Shown: positions 10,223 to 22,481 of the stretch, one piece after another
How the letters are laid out: every line of letters starts with the position of its first letter
Position numbering within the stretch: the first letter of the stretch is position 1
Program-made: the position numbers and the translations under genes
NCBI GenBank assembly: GCA_021018995.1
Contig: CM037591.1
Coordinates: forward strand, 70,211,901 to 70,275,900
Length of the DNA: 64,000 nucleotides
Reading direction: 5' to 3'
Origin: Chloranthus sessilifolius
Taxonomy: Eukaryota; Streptophyta; Magnoliopsida; Chloranthales; Chloranthaceae
Notes under the pieces: model-generated
Databases searched by the model: none
Told to the model about the DNA's origin: nothing
Seen by the model: only the letters and a program-made list of their open reading frames with translations

Positions 10223-11880
10223 ACTCTTTGCTAGTCCCTGAGCAAAGGATAAATTAAAACAACTACTCTAAGAATTGAAATGCCACTTTCGTAGGGAACA
10301 TGGATACATTTAGCATATATACCAAGCCTTTTAAACCCCTAGGTGATCCCTAGTGGAGGACTGAAGTGTCCTGAGGGTTTTCAGTGAAGATACCCACAAA
10401 CTTCTCAATGAAACAATTAACAATGGTGCGACATTGTCAGGTCAACTATCAAGAAATAGAGCATCAGTTCACCTTTGATTCAATAAAGATGTGAGGAATT
10501 TGGACATGAAAAGCACAAAAATTTAATCATCACAAACTCTACCTGAGTGCACAACATTTCGAATTAGCTCACAACAAGGGAGACCACACATGTATATCAG
10601 CACTGAGCTCATCATTAATTCAAAAATCAGGTTATAGGCCATTTCCAATACATTCAACTTCGGCCCAATGCTTACCAGGGCATACTCTCACAAGGGACCT
10701 TGAGGGTTTCATTTTCTCTCAAGCTCAAGAGCAGTTACAGCCCCCAAATGGGTTTGTAAGCATGAGCATAGGCAAAGCACCTAAGTCCTGGCATCATTTG
10801 CATATCCTCACCATTGATTGGGCAACTCCTTGTCTCTTCATGACAACACTTTCAACTTTGGATCACAAAGTCTTTAGATGGGTTGTGATGTGGTTTATGA
10901 AGTGGGTTATAAAGAATGAAAGGTTGAAAAGAGATTTAAAATTGAGAAATCAGTCAGTGAAGGAGGTGATTCATGACTTCAGCTCTTTTTAGTTCAGTAC
11001 CTTTTCATTTTCTTTCATAATTTTCAGACTTGTAGTGGCTAGCTCCTCCTATTCATGTTGATTTTTCCAATGAACTTTTCCTCTTGACTCCTTTCTCACT
11101 CCTCTTCATTTTGGTTTTTCTTTCTTTGCTTGCATTTTTCTTTTTGTTTTTTGTTCTTATTTTTGTGTTTATGACTTGCCACCACTTTCCTCAGCTGCTA
11201 CAGTGCTCAACTTTAGGTATCTCTTCTCCATTCACCCACTGTTGACCCTATCTTATCCATCTTCAGCTCCTTCTCCTTTACCTTCTGAATTCTCAAAGTG
11301 AGGGTAGGTTTGAGTCAGGTCCATAGGTTTAGGTGCAAGTACTCAGGTATATTTTGAAGAAAATTAGAAATTCAGGCTCAACGGGTGTGTGCACAGGGGT
11401 AGTTGATTAGGATTTGGTCAGTTTAAGCTCAAACTGTCCAAGAGAAGGCCCAAATCTTTTCCTAGGTTTCATGAGTGCTGTCAGTTGTATTAACTTGGAG
11501 GTGCCTAACTTCTAATGAGGGCATTGCCTCATCCAGTCCTTAGAGCTAGAGGAATTGCCTTAGTCACTCCTCGAAGGAAGGAAATTTCTTTTCTTGTAGG
11601 CCCAACTCTCACAGGTTATGGTTTTCCATTGAACTTTTAAGTATGCCCTTACCTTTTTCTCTCTTTAATGATTCACTCAGTACTGATACAAGTGAGTTTA
11701 CTTGGTGTTCACATAATAGAAAAATTAAAATTTAAAAGCTTGTAATGCCTAAAGGTCTGCAAAATTTTAAATTTCTAATTTTTTTTTTTAATGATTCTTA
11801 GGTGAACATGGTTATGTTTCTCTGTTACTCACTTGAATCTGCTGCACTTAGGTTTACTATTTCATTGGCAGAACCAGCCA

Positions 11881-11895
11881 CACCCCCAAACCTAT
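11881..11895 (-). other. second (internal) purine tract, copy A
   Basis: Minus-strand ATAGGTTTGGGGGTG, nearly the same as the LTR-proximal tract 1.66 kb further on. Copies at 22238-22252 and 54395-54410. It could prime extra plus-strand synthesis like a central polypurine tract, or be a duplication relic. Confidence 0.6.
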
Positions 11896-12124
11896 GAGGA
11901 GCAGTGTCCTCACTTATTCAAAGGACAATGGTTGTGCAATAGTGAACAAATAGAGATATATAAAATACTACACTAAAGTAGAGAAAATCAATAAATGAAC
12001 ACATAACACATTAACAAACACACAAACAAACAAATAAAAATTAAAAAAAGTAATAGGTACACAGAAGCAACAAAAAGAAAGTTCATTATATTAGAAAATG
12101 TATTTACAACACACTACTCCTAGC

Positions 12125-14923
12125 TCAAAACATGTGCACTATGCTAACCATCTGAGGGTTAGCTGGTTCATCCTTAATTTTAACCCCTTTTCCTTTGTCT
12201 TTCTTCTGTTGTACAGTTGGTGGTGGGGGTACTCTCCCAGTTGCTACAGCTAGTTGCCTCTCAAGGATTTCAGCCTTTTATTTAGCTAATTCAGCTCGGT
12301 CAATAAGGAGTGCCCTGATCTCCTTTGAGGCAGTCAACCTTTTCTCTAATGCATCAGCTCTCAACTTTTCTATTGCAGCAACCATTTTTTCTTGCTCAGC
12401 ATTGAGCTTCTCTTTTGCAGTCAAACTCTCTTGGGCTTTGTATAGACCCAACATTTGTTTCCAACCCTTCCCTATGTCCCTGAGCAGTTGTTCGGTATCC
12501 CATTTCAGACGATTAATTTATGCTTTATAGGACGTTCTAAGAATAGTCATTCCTTTAATAACATCCCTTTTGATATAAGGATGGGATTGCATCGCAAGAA
12601 GGAGCGTGGAGTATGGAGGACTGAGAAAAGAAGAGGCAAGAATTAAGGGGAGGTCCTCACTTGAAGAAGGGCCAGCTAAGAATGAAAGGTCGGTGGGCTG
12701 GGGAATGGTGTGTGGAGGCTTAGGGTGGGGCTCCAGATCAGAGTTGGTTTGGATTGACTTGGTGGAGATGGGTATTAGGTCATCCACATCCGTCATAGTA
12801 TCAGAGGTAGCAACAGCAGGTTGGCTCTCTGGAATAGGTTCATCGTCAGTTTGGGTAATGGAATCAGTGAAAGTGGAAAGGGGTGGAGTAGGTAATGGTT
12901 GGGAGGTTGGGATAGTTGGTGAATGTGATGGTCGGGATAAAGGGGCTAAGGTGGATTGGATGTCTTGTAGGCTGGTTTCTATGGAGGTCTTGTTTTGGAG
13001 GGTGGAGGTTATGGAATTAATATATGTTTCTATGGATGATTGGGTTTGGGTATTGGTTAAAATTTGTGAATGGAGAGTCAGTAGGAGGTGTAGGATTTGG
13101 GGTAAGAGGCCTGGTATGGTATTGGGTGTGGGTTGGATGGGTGAAACTGGCTGGAAGGGAGATGTGAGTCTATGAGTGAAGGTAGTGGCCTGTGGTGGTG
13201 TAAAGTGTGGTGGGGTAAAATGTGGGTGGGAGATGAGCCGAGGAGAGGTGTATACTCAAGGTTGATGTCTCCTAGGATAGTAGACATCATAGTAGAAAAT
13301 TCCTCTCCTTAAAATGGCTCACTATCATGAGATAAGGGAATGGATTGGTCTACAGGCTCACTAGGGATAGGTACAAAAGGTGGGGAAGTCTCAATGGACT
13401 GCTGGGGGGTGTAAAAGGTATGGGGTTCTAGTGCATAGGTTGTGGGGATTGGGTCTGGAATAAAGGCGGTATTAGGGATTGGAATGGTTTGGGAAATGTA
13501 GGTGGGATGGGTTGTTATGGGGGCTGTGCCTTTTGAGAGTTTTCTTTTCTTAGTGTAGGCAAGTTTTACAGGTGGGCTGGTATGGGCTGGAAAAGGGGGT
13601 AAGGGTGCAGCAGTGGGTAAGGTGGCCATGATGGATGTGGGTTGGGGTGGCTTAGGTAAGGGTACTATGCCTATGAGGGGTTGTGATGTGTGGATAAAGG
13701 GTGGAGGTGGTGGGGCAATGGGTGTAGATAAAGTTGGGGGAGAGTGGGTTGGTGCTGGCAATGAGGTTGGTGGCCTTGGAGGCCCAACAGAGGTTGTTGC
13801 CTCAGTAGTGGCAGCAGCAACAACCACTTCCTAAATGGTGGGGGCTGCTTCTCTCAATAATTCCTTCCTCTTCTCCCTCTTTCTCATCCTCCCTTTGTTT
13901 CTTTCCACTATTGTTGGGGTTCAGGGCCACTGTCTCCTCATCCCTTTCGAAGGGGTATTTCCCATCTTTCAGCAGTTCAGTAATCAACCTGTAGTAGGGA
14001 AGGGCATGCAGTTTCTTATTAACCTTCACTTTCTCACACAAATCCTTAATCCCTTCAAACATTAACTTGGCTGCATCATAGTAGTGGTTTCTGTGAAATG
14101 AGAGAAGGGCATCAGCTATGGGGTACCTCCTCTCTTGCTCATGACTCGAGCAATACACATTTTTCCTCAGCACCCCATCCATGAATCTGAGGTTGGGATG
14201 CATATTTCTCTTCCTAATTGAGTCCCCTGAAGTCATGATTCCTCCAGTTAGTTCCCTGGTTATCTTTGTAATGGTGGCAGTCATGGGGGGTCCCAAGCCA
14301 AACTTAGGGTCATACCCAGCTGGTATCCCTAGTACCCTTGTAATATCAGACTGGTTAAACAACATTTTAAAATTATCAATCAGTACCAGCAGTGTTGGGT
14401 TCCCATCATCACCAGTCTTCAACCTCATATTCTAATAAAACAATCTGACTAATCTTGAGAACACCAGCTGCATATGGGGGCTCAACAAGGGAAGCAGAGA
14501 TGCATTGGTCAGATACTCAATGGAGGCAGAGTTCTTTGGTAGCTCCTCAAAGTAGGCTTTATCAAAAATGGTTTCAGCCTCCAGTGAAATTACAGATACA
14601 AACTCAGAAGGGACCCTGAGGTATTCATTATTTTCTTCCCCCTCAACCTCAGGAGCCATAGGGGTCACAACCTTGCCCTTTTTCTGCTTCTTTTATTTTT
14701 TAGGACTCATAGCAGGTGGGTGCTCTCTGGCCCACTTCTTTAGGGCAGATTTCTTCTTTTCCTTCAAAATTATAGGGTCAACACCAAGTGAGGGCTCCTT
14801 AGAGGTCTCCAATGTTGAGGCCTCTACAATCCTTGCGAATTTCCTAGTGGCCACAGGGCTGCAACTAGGAGTAGGGTCTAGCATAGCCGCCAATGTATTG
14901 ACGAATTTTGAACTCTTGGCCAT
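12125..14923 (-). pseudogene. large accessory ORF (plant-transposon-protein-like), copy A
   Basis: About 930 codons downstream of gag, in the position where Athila elements may carry an extra (env-like) ORF. N-terminus from 14923: MAKSSKFVNTLAAMLDP, a basic KEKKKSALKK stretch, then a globular domain with LVRLFY (near 14435), a SIRKRN segment and YYDAAKLMFEGIKDL (near 14040). The middle (13870-12700) is proline/threonine rich. The C-terminus (12530-12125) is helical and charged (ILERQLVA, QQKKDKGKGVKIKDEP). A stop follows RLFY at 14432, another lies near 13310, and a frame change occurs near 13810. The domain resembles Pfam 'putative plant transposon protein' (Transposase_32) or ATHILA ORF-1; that is recognition from memory. 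Function unknown. Confidence 0.7.
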
Positions 14924-16067
14924 GGGTGCTCAAAATCTCAAAATAGGGCTCACAGATCTTAGAGAATGTGGATTACTCTAGGTAGGCACCAAAAATATCA
15001 CAAATCGTCTTCTCTCTCTCTAATTTACTAAACCAATCAAATCACAGAGGGAGAGTTGTAGAGCTTACCCAGAAATGTGCACAATGGCTTAAATCCCTCC
15101 AAACTGTGCTCAAAGAAACTAGAGGGTGCTGGTGAACAAAAAAGTAAGAGGAAAAAGTGTTAGGTGGAGAGGCTTAAGAGGTATAGAAGAAAGAAAGAAC
15201 TGGGAGCTCTGGTGGAGTGCACCGAAAACTACGACAGACAGTGAAAATGAAGAAAATGGGAGTTTTCGCTGAGTTCATAGAGCAAATCTCGCGGTTCGCA
15301 TAGTTGCAATAGGTGCTCGCGAAGTAGGATTTCTCGCGCAGTTTGTTTTGAAGTCCACGAGACGTTCTATCACGCAGTAGAGTATCTGAGACCCAGTCAA
15401 TTTTGCAAAGTTAGCAATAGTGGCATAGGTGCACGAGACCTTAGTTTGCTTCAAAACTGTACCGCGCGTGGTGCTCACGCAGAACAACACAACACACACT
15501 TCACGCACAGCTTGGGCTTGGGGAGTAAAAGGTAGCTCCATGAGGCACATTTTTAGCCAATGCTCTGTTGTTCTAGCATGCGAGGATGCCAAAGGATGGC
15601 TCGCGTAGCATATTTAAGTGCCTCAACTCAGCGAGCTAGCATTCTTGCACATCCTTTACTCTGTTAGCCCAGTGCAACATATTGGTTGGTGCATCCATGT
15701 TATTGTGCACCCAACCACTGTGCATGAGCACCAAGGTACAAACAGGTACTTCATTTCACTCATTCAAAATATATGCCCATTTGCAATCAGTAGTTCATCA
15801 ACTTTGCAGAATCCTAAAATAGTTTTTCAGCTCAATCTTCATGAAAAGTTTAATAAGGGAACCTCAACCATTCTTCAACAAACACAGTTCAAATTCAGAT
15901 GAAACATAGGCACATGTATTCACTCACAACAATTCAAACACAAACAACGCAAAATAAATAATTCAACAACACACTAAACACAAATGACAGAATTCTAAAG
16001 AACACAATTCAACATAAAATTTTCTTACTTATGATACAATTATTACTAATATTTGGCTCACTGGGCA
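14924..16067 (-). promoter_or_regulatory. gag to accessory-ORF spacer with LTR-like motif array
   Basis: There is no pol here, unlike normal Athila elements. At 15250-15650 are many copies of the same CTCGCG / CGCAGT words that fill U3 of LTRs A and B: CTCGCGGTTCGCATAGTTGC, GCTCGCGAAGTAGG, TTCTCGCGCAGT, ATCACGCAGTAGAG, GGCTCGCGTAGCA. The array lies some 330-730 bp upstream of the accessory ORF start. I infer an internal promoter for a separate accessory transcript. No clean TATA box was found. Confidence 0.5.
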
Positions 16068-17568
16068 CTAGCTTCCTCCTGAGTAAAGGATGCATCACCA
16101 ATCATAAACTGACCTTTTGAGTTTGTCAAGGGCTAACTAGGCAATTTTCCTTCCCCCCTCTTGTTCAGAGCATTACGGATCTGACCAAGTTGGTATTTAA
16201 TCTTTTTGATGCTCTGTCCATGAGAATTGACAGTCTGCACCAAGTTCCCCCAATTCTGCATTGAAGTCAGCATCTGCTCTTCAAATGAAGAGGACCAGGG
16301 CTGTTGTGGGGCAGAGCCAACTGGTTAGACTGTGGGGCAGGTAACATGAAGTTTTGCATAGGTGAGTAACCTTGATTAACCTGGTGCTGGGGTCTGTAGG
16401 GAGCTACCATCTACTTCTGTTGGGGTTGAGGACATGAGTCTTGTCTCCACCTTCGATTTGGGTGGTTCCTCCAAGAATACCCAGCAGGCTACTACCCAAA
16501 AGTTTGAGCAGCATTAGCATGCTCCATAATAAAATTTAGAAATTGGTTGGTACATGGACAATCATGAATAGAATGTGTGGGGGATTGGCCTATCAGACAT
16601 GCCTCCTCCACTTGTGCAACCAGCCGAGGTTGTATCACATTCATCAATTTATCAAACTTCAAGCTCAGGTTGTCCACCTTCCTCTCTAGATCACCTTGCA
16701 CCTTTACTTCATATATTCCACCTCTAGGGGTGCCCCCTTTCACCATTTTAGCTAGAATCTAATTATCATTGCGTGACAGAGACTCCTGCTGCATGGAATG
16801 CTCTCCTATTATGTCAAACAGCTCCAAAGCTTCCTCAGTTGTCTTGTGGAGGTAGCTACCACCACAGGAAGCATCCACCATATCCTTGCTCTTGGCATTA
16901 ATTCCTTGATAAAACACTTGAACAAGCTGTCACATTGAGATTTGGTGGTGGGGGCATTATTTTAACATCTACTGGAATCTTTCCCAAGCTTCAAAAAAAT
17001 TCTCAGTTGAGGACTGAGTGAATGATAGAATATTTGTCCTCATCTGGCTTGTTTTGTTTATAGGGAAAAACTTTGCCAGGAATTTGGTTTGAAGGTCACT
17101 CCATGACTGTATGATGTTGACTAGAAGCTTTGATAGCCATGTGTTGGCTTTGTCCTTTAATGAAAAAGGAAAAGGCCTCAATTTAGTGGCCTCAGGCCCC
17201 AAGCCAGCAATGTTGAAGGTAGTGTAAAGTGCTAAAAATTGGTCAATATGCTTGTAGGGATTTTCTTTACTCAACCCATGAAATGAAGGTAGCATACTGA
17301 TGGTGGAGGATTTAATTTCATTGTTCCCCTTAACAGAGGGAAAGTGAATGCAGAAGGGAGAGGTGTACTCCCCAGGTGCATTGTATTCTTTCAATGTCCT
17401 CTGCCTCTCAGCCATGGTAGCTGGTTTAGTCTCAATAGCAAGGCCCTGTGTGGTGTGTATAGGTCTAAGGATCCTTTCCACCTTCAGATTTGAGGGTTTC
17501 AAGTCAGGGTTTAAGGATCTTCTACCGAGCATACACTCACGAACAGTAATGAAAATGCTTACAAGCAC
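16068..17568 (-). pseudogene. Athila-type gag, copy A
   Basis: Gag forms the virus-like particle. The minus-strand ORF from 17568 contains NEIKSSTISMLPSFHGLSKE, NPYKHIDQFLALYTTFNIAG, EATKLRPFPFSLKDKANTWL and TSQMRTNILSFTQ, the plant retrotransposon gag domain of Athila type. Further on are a degenerate CCHC-like stretch (CLIGQSPTHSIHDCP) and a C-terminal segment with a GNLVQTVNSHGQSIKKI helix and GKLPSQPLTN. Stops lie between 16747 and 16968 and near 16490. It ends at 16068 without leading into protease, so Gag is the only classical retroviral protein in this unit. Confidence 0.85.
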
Positions 17569-17873
17569 ACAAAAAGAATTTCAAATAAAAAAAAGTAATA
17601 ACTACACAGATTTACATAAAATAAAATAACAGGGGATTCAACATAAATGGCATGAGATTTAGGGGAAAGAAAGTGCAAACAGAGCTAGCTACACTCCACT
17701 TGCAGCTCTAGCTTTTCCCTTCTTCTACTATCCATTTTTGTAAAATTCTACAAAGAATCAGTAGTACTTTAATTCTATATTAAACACAACTACAAAGAAT
17801 TTGTTACTCTAAGTTATAATACAACTCAGGTCTACTAAAAAGATCAATATCCCCGACAACGGTGCTAAAAACT
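17569..17873 (-). other. Athila leader and primer-binding site
   Basis: A-rich leader between LTR B and gag. At 17850-17867 the minus strand reads TAGCACCGTTGTCGGGGA, close to the Athila site TGGCGCCGTTGCCGGGGA usually assigned to tRNA-Asp. Its position just inside LTR B identifies LTR B as the 5' LTR of copy A. Confidence 0.75.
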
Positions 17874-20566
17874 TGTTGTTTGGAATTTCGATACTCTTGC
17901 TATTATTTTTATTAAGAACAGTGGAGAGAATAAATCAAGAGTGAGGGATTGGAGATGGGTCAGCACAACAAGTTTGAAAAACACACAGTCCTATAAGATA
18001 CAGGGTCCATTGTAGAAAGTTTTGATAAGAATTTATCCCACAGAGAAATTGATCTAGAACCTAAAATGGGCTATAATAGTAGGCCTCCAAATCTGGTTAC
18101 AGATCTGACAATCCTAAAGAAAGAGAGTTGGGTGCCATGACTACACTAAATTAATCCTAAAAGCAGAGAAATAAAATTTAGCCATATCCTAAAGAAAGGG
18201 GTTAAGAGGAGGATGGTGGTAGTGTGTGCCAAAATAAAATATAAAAATTAGGAGAAGTAAGTAGGTTGAGCTAGAGTTAATGATATAGCAATGTAACTCA
18301 GATTTAGTCTATCTCTGCCGTGCTCCTTACTGAGACGCTATTAAAAGCCTCAACAAGGTATAAGCTCCCAGTTTAACCCATGCCATTTAGGGCGCTCTTA
18401 GGGATATATTCTATCTACTCCAATGGTCACAGGGTATCCGATAGAGTCTATCAAATCTCATTAGTTAAACCAAAAATTCGCTAGTCTAATCTAGAAGAGT
18501 GGATCGATCATTTCCACAGCCACTAGACTAGCTCTAGCAATGAATACTATTGCAGCACTATATAATGCCAGTGCTACAAGCTCCCTAGATCTGCGTACAG
18601 ACCTGGCTAACATCCATAGGTAATCACACCCATAAGATCCTAAGTGCTTTGTTAAGGCTAGCTGCTCACTAGTGCCCACAAAAAGGACCATGCAATAGGT
18701 TGAATAAGGCTTTAGATTCAGCTGGTCATTGCTACAAATGGCCTGCAATGACTCAGCCTCAAGTTGTAATTACTACGAAGAGATCAGATCTAACATCTGA
18801 TGTCGGCTAGATAAAATAGAGGGGAGCTAGTTCCTGTACAAACCTCCTCACAAGGTTCTAGAAGCTCATGTGTAGAGGAGAAGAATCCTTCTCATATATA
18901 TGAATGGACACAACCTTAGGCCTATACTCTATCCACTTGAATGGTCACAGGGTATCCCATTAGTCTGTCCATCCCACAGAGGCCTGAGGAAGAATATTAA
19001 AATTGCTGTAGCCACCATGGTCCACAGGCCTCCGAGCTCCCTGGATCTCACTACAAATCAAGCATTACTTTTCATGGGGCTATCAAACCAAGGGAAATCA
19101 GATGGTAAGCAATAGATCTACTAGAAACTTAATGGGCTAGTCCCAAATACATTGATTTTATAGATATTTAAAGAAACCATAAGATCTTTAGATTCAATTA
19201 AGCATTAAAATGGCAATCTATTAATGAACACAAAACTTATAATGGATTGTCTCCATGCTATAGCCTATACACAACTGCTCATCCAAATCCTAATGTATAC
19301 CAAAATCTATTACAAGACTGGTACAAAACAAAACCTAGCTGCTTATAGTGGGATTAGCCAGTAAGTGTTGAGCTCAGAGAGAAGAAAAAAAGGAAAAAGG
19401 GGTGATCAAACCCTAACCCTAGCCTGCTAGAGTTCTCAGTCGGTAGAGGATGAAGGAAAGATAAAAATAATAAACTCTAATTACAGCTTATATACTCTGT
19501 CAAAATGGCCTTAGCTCTAAAGAAATTAGCCCTAATTTTTCTAGCAGACGTGGCACTGTTACAACCTTTGAATGCCTCAAGATGTGCACTTCAAAATCCA
19601 TGCCTTGGGAAGTGTGCCCTAGCCTTAGGAAATTCCGAAAAGGTTCCTGAGTTAAAACTAAGAATTGGAGAGCTCGCACTTTGTGGGGCTGGCAGCTATT
19701 TTAGTTTACTCACGTAGTTACTTTGCTTTCATGGAGTTGCCTTTGGCTTATGGGAAGGGCTCATTTGCGCAGTATACCTTTATTGAATCGTGCAGTTGCT
19801 TTGCATCACAGTGCTATCTCGGTGATGATCTGGAGAGCCAGGGTGTTTCGCGTAGTAGAGCTTCAGGAGCTCTCTCTCACTAAGTACTTGTGCAGGTGGG
19901 CTCCTGCACTTGCGTAGTAACTTGTAAGGCTCTATAGTGTGCGAGATCTCTGTGAGGGGAATTCTAGGCATCTCTCTCTTCTAGGGCCACGCGAGAACTG
20001 TACGAGGTGACTTCTTGTTCTCTATGTATATGGGCTCGCTGTGTTCCTCGCACGGCTGCTTTAAGGCTTGATCTCTGTAGAAGCTTCGCGACCACAAATT
20101 CTGAATGTTTTACATCGTGAGATCTTGATGATGTCTTTACAGCTCCCCTCTTGACTATGCAGCCTATCTGCGAGAGCTTCTTCCACTGCATCTTAAGCTC
20201 TGAGAGGAGGCTCCTCAACTCTGCAAGGTCTGTTTCTTGGCACTCTGCTGCAATATACTTGCTACTGTTGCAGCATCCTTCCTTCTCAGCTGACTTCAGT
20301 AATCTGCTAGACTTTAGGTCAATGATGATCAGCAATAGTGAGTCACCATGGTGAGCACCACCAAGTTGTTCCATTAGGCTTTGGCTCAGCTGTCATCTTT
20401 GCTTTTATTCTCTCTCTTCCTTGGGCCAAAAAGCCAGAATTTTATATTAAGCTGCACATTTTATTACTAACTGCAAAACATACTTAACAAATGATTATTA
20501 GTGGGCTTCAAGGTCCATCAAAGGCTATGTTAAGAGGTAAAAAGTGGTACTTTTCAGTGCATAACA
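17874..20566 (-). repeat. Athila LTR B
   Basis: 2693 bp from TGTTGTTTGG to GTGCATAACA, homologous to LTR A. It is flanked left by leader and primer-binding site and right by a polypurine tract and 3' region, so it serves as the 5' LTR of copy A and the 3' LTR of the truncated copy B. Hairpin motifs are at 18406-18437 and 18924-18955, and a TATA box at 19486-19497 (minus GAGTATATAAGC). Confidence 0.85.
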
Positions 20567-22481
20567 CACCCCCAAACCTACTCTTTGCTAGTCCCTAAGC
20601 AAAGGATAAATTAAAACAATTACTCTAAGAATTGAAATGCCACTTTTGTAGGGAGCACGGATACATTTAGCATATGTACAAAGCCTTTTAAACCCCTAGG
20701 TGATCCCTAGTGGAAGAGTGAATTCTCTTGAGGGTTTTCAGTGAAGATATCCATAAACTTCTCAATGAAACAATTAACAAAGGTGCAACATTTTGAGGTC
20801 AGCTGTCAAGAAATAAAGCATCAGTTCACCTTTGATTCAATAAAAATGTGAGGAATTTGGACATAAAAAGCACAAACATCTAATCATCACAAACTCTACC
20901 TGAGTGCACAATTTTTCCAATTAGCTCACAACAAGGAGGACAACACATGTATATCATCATTGAGCTCATCATTAATTCAAAATTCAGGTTATAGGTCATG
21001 CCTAATACATTCAACTTCTGACCCCATGCTCACCAGGGCATACTCTCACAAGGGACCTTGAGGGTTTCATTTTATCTCAAGCTCAAGAGCAGTTACTGCA
21101 CCTAAATGGGTCTGTAAGCATGAGCATAGGCAAAACACCTAAGTCCTGGCATCATTGGCATAACCTCACCATAGATTGGAAAACTCCTTGTCTCTTCATG
21201 ATAGCACTTTCAACTTTGGATCACAAGGTCTTTAGCTGGGTTGTGATGTGGCTTATGAAGTGGGTTATAAAGAATGGAAGATTGAAAAAGGATTCAAAAT
21301 TGAGAAATCAGTAAGTGAAGGAGGTGATTCATGACTTCACCTCTTTTTAGTTCAGTACCTTTTCATTTTCTTTCAAAATTTTTAGACTTGAAGTGGCCAG
21401 CTCCTCTTCATTTTGATTTTTTCCAATGAACTTTTCCTCTTGACTCCTCTCTCACTCCTCTTCATTATTATTTTTCTTCTTCTCTTGCATTTTTCTTTTT
21501 ATTTTTTATTTTTATTTTTGTGTTTGTGTTTATGACTTGCCACCTCTTTCCTCAACTACTACACTGCTCAACTTTAGGTATCTCTTCTCCATTCACCCAA
21601 TGTTGACCCAATCTTGTCCATCTTCAGCTCCTCTTTTACCTTCTGAATTCTCAGAGTGAGGGTAGGTTTGAGTCAGGTCCATAGGTTCAGGTGCATGTAC
21701 TTAGGTGTATTTTGAAGAAAATTAGAAATCCAGGCTCAACAGGTGTGTGCATAAGGGCAGTTGATTAGGATTTGGTCTGTTTAAGCTCAAACTGTCCAAG
21801 AGAAGGCCTTGATCATTTCCTAGGTTTCATGAGTGCTATAAGTTGTTTTAACATGGAGGTGCCTAACTTCTACTGAGGGCATTGCCTCAACCAATCCTTA
21901 GAGCTAGAAGAATTGCCTTAGTCACTCCTCGAAGGAAGGACAAATTTTTTTTTATAGGCCCAACTCTCACTAGTTATGATTTTCCATTGAACTTTTAAGT
22001 ATGTCCTTATCTTTTTCTCTCTTTAATGATTCACTCACTACTAATACAAGTGAGTTTACTTAGTGTTGACATCATGGAAAAGTTAAAATTTAAAAGCTTG
22101 TAATGCCTAAAGGTTTGTAAAATTTTTAATTTTTAATATTTTTTTTAAAGATTCTTAGGTGAACATAGTTCTGTTTATGTCTTACTCACTTGAATCTGCT
22201 GCACTTAGGTTTACTGTTTCATTGGCAGAACCTGCCACACCCCCAAACCTATGAGGAGTAGTGTCCTCACTAATTCAAAGGACAACGATTGTGCAACAGT
22301 GAACAAACAGAGATATATAAAATACTATACTAAAGTAGAGAAAAACAAGAAATGAACACATAACACATTAACAAACACACAAATAGACAAACAAAAATTA
22401 AAACACGAAATAGGTACACAAAAGTAACAAAAAGAAAGTTCATCATATTAGAAAATGTATTTACAACACACTACTCCTAGC
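20567..22481 (-). other. conserved 3' noncoding region, Athila copy B
   Basis: Direct repeat of 10210-12124 with scattered substitutions and short indels. It has the LTR-adjacent tract at 20567-20579 and the second tract at 22238-22252. No gene is supported. Confidence 0.75.

Larger units (their letters stand above)
10210..12124 (-). other. conserved 3' noncoding region, Athila copy A
   Basis: No coding sequence is supported. On the minus strand it aligns with 20567-22481 and, more distantly but clearly, with the plus-strand region 54360-56009 of Athila element 2 (for example the CCTATGCTCATGCTTACAAA block). It begins shortly after the accessory ORF stop and includes a second purine tract at 11881-11895. 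Confidence 0.7.

Noticed and set aside
12606..13175. 189-codon plus-strand ORF rich in Gly, Val and Trp (with a similar one at 23116-23511)
   Set aside because: It is the antisense of the Pro/Thr-rich part of the accessory ORF. Its composition is explained by the reverse complement of CC-rich codons, and it is broken differently in the two copies.
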